From Sphingobacterium phlebotomi (GTDB lineage: Bacteria > Bacteroidota > Bacteroidia > Sphingobacteriales > Sphingobacteriaceae), in the NCBI RefSeq assembly GCF_008180195.1, contig NZ_VTAV01000016.1, forward strand, positions 58,134 through 122,133: a stretch of 64,000 bases of DNA, written 5' to 3'. Position 1 is the stretch's first letter; every line of letters begins with the position of its first letter. The position numbers and the translations under genes are program-made. Below the pieces are notes generated by a model. The model was not told the DNA's origin, made no database searches, and saw nothing but the letters and a program-made list of their open reading frames with translations. This document shows, piece by piece, positions 49,483-57,200 of this stretch.

Positions 49483-50514
49483 CTAATAAAAGTCCTTGCC
49501 TTTCAATTGAGAGAACTTCCGTATTTTATTTACATAAAAATCCCATATAATGGACTTTTGATACCATCCGGTTCGATTTTCTTTGGCTGGATAGCGTTTT
49601 CTTTTTTTAGCATTTTTGAAGATATTAAGAAAGAGGTACTGATGCGCTCTACTAATCGCCCAGGCATCACGTGGCTTACCATCGATTAAAAACTTAATCA
49701 ACGCGAGTAAATCCAGCCATAAACGTACAAAGATGATCCACCAACAGGCAAAAACACCCGCATTTTTTTGTATCATCAACAGATTGTTGCGGAAATTAAG
49801 ATAGGTCTTTTTGGGATTGCTTGTATTCAATGTTCCACCACCTACATGGTATACGGTAGAATCGGCAACATATCCTATACGATACCCCATCCGTTTGAGC
49901 CGCCAACATAAATCAATTTCTTCCATGTGAGCAAAAAAATCGTCGTCAAAACCGCCAGCTTCTTTCCATACCTCGGCGCGAATAAATAAAGCCGCACCCG
50001 TAGCCCAGAAGACTTCTCGGTTATCATTGTATTGTTGTTGATCTGGCTCTACCTCGTGGAGGATTCTGCCTCGGCAGAACGGATAACCCAGCGTATCGAT
50101 GAATCCCCCCGCTGCTCCAGCATGTTCAAAGAGCCCCTTATCATGATAAGCTAAGATTTTGGGCTGTGCTGCGACCATATTGGGTTCTGTTTCCAGATAT
50201 TGAATAACAGGCTCTATCCAGTTAGGGGTAACTTCTACATCGGAGTTCAAAAGCACATAGTAATCCGCGTCCACATGTTTTAATATTTCGTTATATCCTC
50301 CGGCGAAACCGTAATTCCGATCGTTTGTGATAATTTTGATGGAAGGATAGGTCTCTTGCACAAAAGACACGGAATCATCTGTAGAACCGTTATCGCCTAC
50401 GATAAATTCGATATTAGGATACGTACTATTATATACATATGGAAGAAATTTCTCTAAAAAAAACTTCCCATTCCAGTTCAAGATAACAACGGCGACTTTG
50501 GGATAATGTGTCAT
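49483..50514 (-). CDS. Glycosyltransferase family 2 protein
   Basis: A 343-residue GT-A enzyme: KVAVVILNWNGKFFLEKFLPYV at the start, VGDNGSTDDSV (nucleotide binding) and YVLLNSDVEVTPNW (DxD-like metal site), then FWATGAALFIRAEVWKEAGGFDDDFFAHMEEIDLCWRLKR, characteristic of rhamnosyl-type GT2 proteins. A membrane-associated hydrophobic stretch sits near residues 265-285. Likely acts on LPS or other glycans. The ATG at 50514 overlaps the stop of the acyltransferase gene (ATGA), which fixes the start; upstream in-frame starts lie inside that gene. Confidence 0.88.
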   Translation of the reverse strand: MTHYPKVAVVILNWNGKFFLEKFLPYVYNSTYPNIEFIVGDNGSTDDSVSFVQETYPSIKIITNDRNYGFAGGYNEILKHVDADYYVLLNSDVEVTPNWIEPVIQYLETEPNMVAAQPKILAYHDKGLFEHAGAAGGFIDTLGYPFCRGRILHEVEPDQQQYNDNREVFWATGAALFIRAEVWKEAGGFDDDFFAHMEEIDLCWRLKRMGYRIGYVADSTVYHVGGGTLNTSNPKKTYLNFRNNLLMIQKNAGVFACWWIIFVRLWLDLLALIKFLIDGKPRDAWAISRAHQYLFLNIFKNAKKRKRYPAKENRTGWYQKSIIWDFYVNKIRKFSQLKGKDFY

Positions 50515-51377
50515 ATTCTGCGTTTTCTTTTCCAACGTCTGTGTGTCCATAACCAATATGCGGGCTGTTCTCTGATGATCTGTTCTGTAAAACGATTATG
50601 TAGCTGTGTAATTTCATGTTCTTGATAATCGTCCGGATTTTCAACCAGCGTTGTAAATTCACAAAAGTAATGCCCTCGTTTTTTCTTTCGTCCTATATGG
50701 CAATAAACAATAGGGTTTTTAGTCAGTCGAGCAATGCGTTCAGTACCTGTATATACCAAAGTTTCCTGATTTAAAAACTCCATAAAATAATCGGAGTCTT
50801 GATAAGTTGGCGTTTGATCTGCTACAAACATACTGATATGAGGTGTGTCCTTTAATCGGACTAGATGACGTAAGATTTGTTTCATAGGCACCATGGTAGC
50901 ACCAAAACGTCTGCGCAATCCATTATAAACCTCATTGAAAGCCTGATCATTAAGCGGTTTGTAAATCACAAGCCGCGGATGATCTGTCATAAGAGATAAG
51001 CGATAAATACCCAATTCCCAATTTCCATAGTGCGCCGTTACACCGATAACGCCTTTGTTTTGCTCGAAATGTCGATATACCTCTTCTGGATTGAGAAGCT
51101 CGATTCGCCTTCGCACCTGCTCTACGGACATTGTTCGCATTTTAATCGCTTCGACAACTAAATCGGGGAAAAAACGGTAGAATTTTTTTGCCAACTGATA
51201 TCGCTCCTGATCCGGTTTTTCAGGAAATGAATTTTTCAAGTTGTCAAATACGACACGCTTGCGATATTGAATAATATAGAAAAGAAAATAGTACAACGCG
51301 TTGGATATGCCATACAATACCCAAAAAGGCAATAAAGAGAGCATATATAGGAGTACATCTATACTTTTTTTTCTCAT
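50511..51377 (-). CDS. Lipid A biosynthesis-type acyltransferase (LpxL/HtrB family)
   Basis: A 288-residue inner-membrane acyltransferase with an N-terminal hydrophobic region (LLYMLSLLPFWVLYGISNALYYFLFYII). The catalytic motif is TAHYGNWELG near residue 120 (HxxxxE form), then QILRHLVRLKDTPHISMFVADQTP. It adds secondary acyl chains to lipid A. The ATG at 51377 is preferred over a TTG at 51389. It is coupled to the GT2 gene by ATGA, consistent with joint use in LPS assembly. Confidence 0.88.
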   Translation of the reverse strand: MRKKSIDVLLYMLSLLPFWVLYGISNALYYFLFYIIQYRKRVVFDNLKNSFPEKPDQERYQLAKKFYRFFPDLVVEAIKMRTMSVEQVRRRIELLNPEEVYRHFEQNKGVIGVTAHYGNWELGIYRLSLMTDHPRLVIYKPLNDQAFNEVYNGLRRRFGATMVPMKQILRHLVRLKDTPHISMFVADQTPTYQDSDYFMEFLNQETLVYTGTERIARLTKNPIVYCHIGRKKKRGHYFCEFTTLVENPDDYQEHEITQLHNRFTEQIIREQPAYWLWTHRRWKRKRRI

Positions 51378-51402
51378 GAATACGGTCAATTCTCCGGAAT
51401 AC

Positions 51403-51434
51403 TTTACAAATATCCTTAAATAAGTTTAAATTTG
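51403..51434 (+). promoter_or_regulatory. Promoter of the WbqC gene
   Basis: TAAATTTG (51427-51434) fits TAnnTTTG, with TTTA (51403-51406) 20 nt upstream; the ATG follows 19 nt later. Confidence 0.55.
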
Positions 51435-51453
51435 TCTAAATTAGTTAAAATAC

Positions 51454-52062
51454 ATGGAATCACAGTTGCTTTTACCTGCTTTTTATTTACCGCCTGTCAG
51501 CTATTTTCATATCATTCAACAAAGTGAAGAACCTCTATTGATGGAACGATTTGAATATTACCCGAAACAGACGTACAGAACGCGAGCAAAAATAGCAACA
51601 GCAAATGGTGTTCTAGATCTTATCGTTCCTATTTTACATGGAAGAAAGGAGCACGTTCCGATAAAAGATACCCGGATTAACTACGACTTTAGTTGGCAGC
51701 GTTTACACTGGCTTAGCATACAGTCAGCATATCGTCGTTCGGCATATTTTGAGTATTATGAAGACGATTTTGCTCGATTTTATGAGCAAAAGTATGATTT
51801 TCTCTTTGATTTCAATATCGAACAATTACAATTGTTATTGAAATGTATAAAAATAAAGCGCCCTATAGCTTTTACGGAAACGTATACACCCCGAATAGAA
51901 CCGTTGGATTATCGGGAGACTATTCATCCTAAAAAAAACAGCCTTTTGGAATATCCAAAACCTTATTATCAGGTGTTTGAAGAGAAGCACGGTTTTTTAC
52001 CTGATCTCAGTGTCGTAGATCTTTTGTTCAACCAAGGTCCACAAAGCAGAAATTACTTGTAG
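51454..52062 (+). CDS. WbqC family protein
   Basis: A 202-residue soluble protein with the WbqC family pattern: LPPVSYFHIIQQSEEPLLMERFEYYPKQTYRTRAKIATANGVLDLIVPI near the start and INYDFSWQRLHWLSIQSAYRRSAYFEYYEDDF in the middle. Family genes occur in O-antigen and surface-sugar clusters and in the core genome of Bacteroidota, where the exact reaction is unproven. The preceding lipid A acyltransferase and GT2 genes run the other way. It has its own promoter. Confidence 0.88.
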   Translation: MESQLLLPAFYLPPVSYFHIIQQSEEPLLMERFEYYPKQTYRTRAKIATANGVLDLIVPILHGRKEHVPIKDTRINYDFSWQRLHWLSIQSAYRRSAYFEYYEDDFARFYEQKYDFLFDFNIEQLQLLLKCIKIKRPIAFTETYTPRIEPLDYRETIHPKKNSLLEYPKPYYQVFEEKHGFLPDLSVVDLLFNQGPQSRNYL

Positions 52063-52142
52063 ATATCTATTCCTTCTTTCCATGCCGTTGCAAAAACATT
52101 TTGTCAGCGTCGCTTGTTCTACAAAGACAATATAATTATTTC

Positions 52143-52805
52143 ATGAGAATATTTTTTTCACTTCTTTTGCTGTGTGCAGGTTGCCTTATCGTGTCTGCGC
52201 AGACAGAAGTAGATAGTTTACACTATCGTAAGATCTATTACATGGGTGGGACGGGTTTATCCTTTCCTGTAGGAAAATCAAAAAATGTATTAGGCACAAA
52301 GCTGTTTTCTGGTAGTGCGGGGTTAGATATTGCATTAAAAGATAGACGATATTTTCTTCGCCCCGTGCTTCATATGCTGACATTTAGTTATGACCAGCAG
52401 ATGAATGACAGCAAGTATAATTATATGATAGAAAATGGGAGAGCCAATTTCTATATGCTTAGTTTCGGTGCAGGAAAACGACGACAATTCAGAAGCCTGA
52501 ATACATATGCTTACATCGGTCCATTGGTTGGTTTGGTGGTCGAGCCACGCGGCAATGTTGTGGATGAAAGGGTCCGGATGTCAAACAAATATTCGTTAAC
52601 CGCCGGCGCACAGACGGGGGTGGGAGCAGATTATAAATTTCCCGGTTTTTTTCTAGGTGTGGAACTTGATTATATACATAATTTCAGAAAAGTTGAGGGT
52701 AATCCTATGCAGTTTATCACCATCATGGTAGGACTGAAATCTGATATTACAGGCTTGAGTAAAAAGGTAACAGATGTGATTGGGATAGACACATATAGGG
52801 ATTAG
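52143..52805 (+). CDS. Outer-membrane beta-barrel-like protein
   Basis: A 220-residue protein from the ATG at 52143, with a signal peptide (IFFSLLLLCAGCLIVSAQ). The mature part alternates hydrophobic and polar residues in strand-length steps (YYMGGTGLSFPVGKSKNV, FYMLSFGAGKRRQF, TYAYIGPLVGLVVEP, GVGADYKFPGFFLGVELDYIHNF), as in 8- to 10-stranded porin-like barrels of Bacteroidota. The last residues (GIDTYRD) are not a typical barrel ending, so a periplasmic tail may follow the barrel. No specific function recognised. A start at 52101 would add 14 residues ahead of the signal and is less likely. Confidence 0.6.
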   Translation: MRIFFSLLLLCAGCLIVSAQTEVDSLHYRKIYYMGGTGLSFPVGKSKNVLGTKLFSGSAGLDIALKDRRYFLRPVLHMLTFSYDQQMNDSKYNYMIENGRANFYMLSFGAGKRRQFRSLNTYAYIGPLVGLVVEPRGNVVDERVRMSNKYSLTAGAQTGVGADYKFPGFFLGVELDYIHNFRKVEGNPMQFITIMVGLKSDITGLSKKVTDVIGIDTYRD

Positions 52806-52851
52806 GGATTTTACCCAAGTTTTCTTAACTTCATCCTTCAATACAAATAAT

Positions 52852-53664
52852 ATGAGATATTTTGTTCTATTTTTTATGCTGTTGGGCTTTGGGTATATTG
52901 GCTATGCACAAGAGATCCAATATGAAACGATTGAAAATATTAGCTACGTTGATAAAACGGTGTCAGATTATGCGACAGAACAATGTAAGCTCGATATACA
53001 TTATCCCACTTCGGGCGAAAATAAGCCTATCGTGCTTTGGTTTCACGGAGGGGGATTGACGGGTGGAAAAAAAGAAGTGCCAGCTTTTTTAAAAGAAAAG
53101 GGGCTTGTGGTGGTTGGTGTAGGTTACCGATTTGCACCAAATGTGAAAGTTGAAGATATTATCCGAGATGCAGCAAAAGCTACATCTTTTATCGTTAAAA
53201 ATGCTGGCAAATATCGGGGAGATACATCTAACATCTTTATTTCGGGACATTCGGCGGGAGGTTATTTGGCATTGATGATAACATTGAATAAAACTTATTT
53301 AGAGGCAGAAGGGTTTGATGCGGATAAATTAGCGGGTATTATCCCTTTTAGCGCACAGACCATCACACATTTTACGGCTCGTAAAGAACTGGGGATAGAC
53401 GAAAAACAACCGACAATCGACGAATTGGCTCCTTTGTTTTGGGTTAGAAAAGATGCACCTCCCATCGTATTGTTGACAGGTGACCGTGAATTGGAATTGT
53501 TAGGACGTTACGAAGAGAACGCTTATCTTAAGCGTATGCTGTCTATCGTAGGCCATAAGAACAATAAGCTTGTGGAGTTTCAAGGATACGATCACGGGAT
53601 GGTGTATCCTGGACTACCGGTTTTGCTCAGAGAAATACAACACTTGGTAAAAGAAAGGCAATAG
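52852..53664 (+). CDS. Secreted alpha/beta hydrolase (esterase/lipase type)
   Basis: A 270-residue protein with signal peptide (VLFFMLLGFGYIGYAQ). The oxyanion loop is WFHGGGLTGGKKE, the nucleophile elbow SGHSAGGYLA near residue 137, the acid in LLTGDRELELLG and the histidine in GYDHGMVYPG near 252. It belongs to the HSL/BD-FAE-like esterases acting on small esters, perhaps acylated carbohydrates. It converges on an acetyltransferase gene with a hairpin between them. Confidence 0.87.
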   Translation: MRYFVLFFMLLGFGYIGYAQEIQYETIENISYVDKTVSDYATEQCKLDIHYPTSGENKPIVLWFHGGGLTGGKKEVPAFLKEKGLVVVGVGYRFAPNVKVEDIIRDAAKATSFIVKNAGKYRGDTSNIFISGHSAGGYLALMITLNKTYLEAEGFDADKLAGIIPFSAQTITHFTARKELGIDEKQPTIDELAPLFWVRKDAPPIVLLTGDRELELLGRYEENAYLKRMLSIVGHKNNKLVEFQGYDHGMVYPGLPVLLREIQHLVKERQ

Positions 53665-53686
53665 AGGGCGTATCGCAATACACCCT
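53665..53686. terminator. Bidirectional hairpin between convergent genes
   Basis: AGGGCGTAT (53665-53673) and ATACACCCT (53678-53686) pair with one mismatch, loop CGCA, and sit directly after the esterase stop and before the acetyltransferase stop. Confidence 0.5.
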
Positions 53687-53687
53687 A

Positions 53688-54260
53688 TTATTTATCTTTG
53701 TCTGTAATTTCGCGAATTACCCTACATGGATTTCCGGCGGCAACGACATTCTCGGGAATATCTTTGGTAACAACCGATCCTGAACCAATTACGGTATTTT
53801 TTCCGATAGTTACACCTGGATTTATCACAGTATGCCCACCAATCCAAACATTATCGCCAATGGTAATCGGTTTCGCAAATTCCCAGCCTGCCACGCGTGG
53901 CTCCTGATGTACGGGATGTCCAGCGGTGAAAAGTGAAACATTTGGTCCTATCATTACATTATCGCCTATTGTAACCGGAGCACAATCTAAAATGATCAGA
54001 TTGTAATTCGCATAGAAATTATCACCCAAAAAAATATTGTAACCATAATCACAACGAAACGGAGGTTCAATAAAAAAACGGTTGGTGGTTTTGCTAAATA
54101 GTTTTTTTAAAATTTGATTTCGTGCTTTTATTTTGGACGGTTCGAGATTGTTATACTGAAAAAGTTGTTCCTTTGCGTATTGACGTTCTTCCATCAGTTC
54201 TTTTCCCATTGCTTGGTATAGCTCACCTGCAATCATTTTTTCTTTTTCTGTTTTTTTCAT
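53688..54260 (-). CDS. Sugar O-acetyltransferase (maltose acetyltransferase type)
   Basis: A 190-residue left-handed beta-helix acetyltransferase. The N-terminal maltose acetyltransferase motif TEKEKMIAGELYQA is followed by hexapeptide repeats (APVTIGDNVMIGPNVSLFTAGHPVHQEP, KPITIGDNVWIGGHTVINPGVTIGKNTVIGSGSVVTKDIPENVVAAGNP), with the catalytic His in AGHPVH near residue 118. It acetylates sugars with acetyl-CoA. The ATG at 54260 fits the family start; a GTG at 54293 overlaps the stop of the alpha-2-macroglobulin gene (GTGA) and might be used for coupling. Confidence 0.92.
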   Translation of the reverse strand: MKKTEKEKMIAGELYQAMGKELMEERQYAKEQLFQYNNLEPSKIKARNQILKKLFSKTTNRFFIEPPFRCDYGYNIFLGDNFYANYNLIILDCAPVTIGDNVMIGPNVSLFTAGHPVHQEPRVAGWEFAKPITIGDNVWIGGHTVINPGVTIGKNTVIGSGSVVTKDIPENVVAAGNPCRVIREITDKDK

Positions 54261-54289
54261 CTTAATAAATTGTTCTTTCTTTATTTTCT

Positions 54290-57200
54290 TCACTCCGCCA
54301 CAGTTACTACGATATTACTTGATCGGGCATTTACAGTAGGATCATACATACAAGCTACCGTTGTGATTCCCGAATGGAAAATACCGACATTGTTGGCTTT
54401 GACCTCATATTCGAGTTCCCGTTTCCCTTTCGGCAAGTAATCGAAAAAGTAATTTGTAGAAGCATCTTTTAGGCTGAAATAATAACCCTGCCACCATTGG
54501 TATCCCGAGGGTCGGTAGATGGGCTCTACAGCTGATGGTCGTGCATCCTTAAGGTGTACATATTCCAAAGGACTGTCGTTGATGACCGTGATTTTTACCT
54601 TAATTTTCTCTCCCAATTCAAATGTATTGGTTTCAACCCATTTACCCTGACGCTCGGCGTAATATTGCTTTTGTATAGAAATGGCATTCGTCGTGCTGCT
54701 GACTTCTTCTACAGGAACAAAGTATTGATGTACAATAGAACCGTATACGCGACGGTTATTATTGTTTTTTATGGAGATTGTTCGATTGCCTTGCAATTCG
54801 TCTACATTAAAATCTTTTGTAGATTGTCCCAAAACCACATTTTTGGTCGGTATCTCTTCTTTGTCTACCCAAATTTCAACAGTATTATCCAAACTGAAGT
54901 CCTGAGGATCATTCGCCAGCAACAAGGCATAGATGGCGTCCACTGTTGCCCAGGTGCTACGCCAATGGTTGGCTTGTTTGTTATAATAAATCCACTGGGT
55001 GATTTCGTAGAGTTTGCTTGGGTCATGTAGTTTGTATGCCTCGACCATATAGCTGTGCAGGCTGATAGCATTAAAACGTTTTTGATTGCTTTCCCAATAC
55101 ATACCCCTTTCTTGGTCGCGGATCACTTCCTGCGTGATGCGGTTTTTGATTTCTCCTGACGGCTTAGATTCGCCTAATATTTGATTGATAACCCATGCCT
55201 TTGCCGCTATTCCGGCAGCATTTTGGGCTGTTATTTCCGGTGATTTTAGTAATTCGTTATCTAGTTTTTTCAGAATGGTTTCATCCAATTTATAAAGGCC
55301 GTTCCAGTACTGCCTTGCATATAGGTAATCCAGTACTTGCATGGTATTGCGCTTACTATCGAATAGGATACTGTCCTTATCCAATGATGTGATCAACTTT
55401 TGCATATTTTGGCGCATCGTATTGCTGATAAGGGTATAGTCGAGGTGAAGTACCTTACCCGTTATTTCGAGGATGCGGATAGAGATAGCTGTATTGGGTT
55501 TGCCTCCTTCGAACCAAGGGAAGGCTCCCCCGTTGAGCTGACTTTTACCGATTTTTTTCTCCAAATCGTTAATGTCTGCTTGGATATTGCTACTAAAGAG
55601 GTGCGCAATGGCTTTCCGCTTTGCTTCTTCCCCTTGGATATCGCGAAGCCATGGCATTTCTTCCATCGTCAATTCGTTCAAAGAGCTGTTTTCTTCCAGT
55701 CTGCCTCTTATATTTTCTTGGCCCAGTGTCACGAAATAATCCGATAAGGCCGGATAATGCTTTTGGATATAATGTGCCATCTGAAGAGAAAACCATTTAC
55801 TAACCGTTTGTTCCGTGCATTCGTAAGGATAATTCTTTAAATAATCCAAAGCGGATAATATTTCCAGAATAGGATTTGTTTGCACCTGTACCTTAGCGTG
55901 TAAATTTTCCTTGCCGGCACCGGGAATTTGGTATTCCCGTTGCGTATCCGGTTTCAGCATGATTTTTTGGGTGTCTGAAATCAATACTTTGTTGGGTAGG
56001 ATAGGCAGTTCATGCTGTTCGCCATCCGAAAACTCATCTGTGGCGGCTACGATCTTAATCTGTACGATCGGGTAGCCCGTTGGTACTTGAAGTTGCCATT
56101 CCACAATGCTGTTGTTTTCTGCTCCCACGTCGAAAGCTTTTGTACTATTTTCTCCGAGGAAAATATGCGATATGTTCTGGTTATTTTCGGGATTGATGAT
56201 CTCGACCCGTGCATTTCCCGAAACCTTGCTTTTGCTGATGTTTTGGATTTGTGCTTTCAATGTAATCCGGTCACCTTCCCGAAAATAACGGGGGAGATTA
56301 GGACGGACCATCAACTGTTTTTGGGTTTGGGTGAAGAAAGTGGCTGAGCCCGCCTCTAAATTTTTTCCATGCGCAAAGAGTAATAGCTTCCATTGGCTTA
56401 GGGCTTCAGGACTATCAAATTCGAATGAAATATTCCCTTCCGAATCCGTATACAGTTCTGGATAGAAAAAGGCTGTTTCATCAAGATTGGCACGGGCTTG
56501 TACCGCATCCAATTGGGCTCGCTTTTTTTGTCCTTCTTTTGTGGTAATGAGAATCACACCATTTGCTCCACGGGAACCATACAAGGCCGTTGCGGAAGCA
56601 TCTTTCAAAACCTCGATACTGGCGATTAGGTCTGGATTGATGGTGTTGAGATCGAACGTGTCCATCATTTCACCATCAACAACGTAAAGGGGAGCTGTTT
56701 GGTTATCGCCAATGGATGCCCCACGAATCATAATACCATCAGACTCTGCGGAGGCGACGGATCCCGTTAGAGCCACTTTTCTCTCTTGTCCATATCCGGT
56801 GACAACGACTTCATTCAAGGTACCTGATGTCCTTAAGAAAATACCGTTCCGCTGCCAGAGTTCGTAGGAATATACTGGAGAAACGGTATTGCCCTGCGGT
56901 GCGTACCACTCCCGCTTGCTGAACATATCGAGCGCTTGCTGTTTATGGTGGAATTCACGCAACAGATAATGGAAGTTCGGTCGACCGTAATAAGGATAAT
57001 TTAGTTGCAGTGATGTCGGGAACATATTGCTGGCAAACATATCTAATGCAGCGTCATACATCGTAGCGAGTACTTCGGCTTGGGGCACTTCGTTATTTTG
57101 GGTAATCGTGAAACGCCATTTTTCGGATTGACCGGGCGTAATCTTATCCCGAAATGTCGATGTTTTGATAGACAAGGTCTTATCGCTACGTTGAATGGGA

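Noticed and set aside
54554..55030. 158-codon ORF on the plus strand
   Set aside because: Antisense to the C-terminal part of the alpha-2-macroglobulin gene and without plausible start context.
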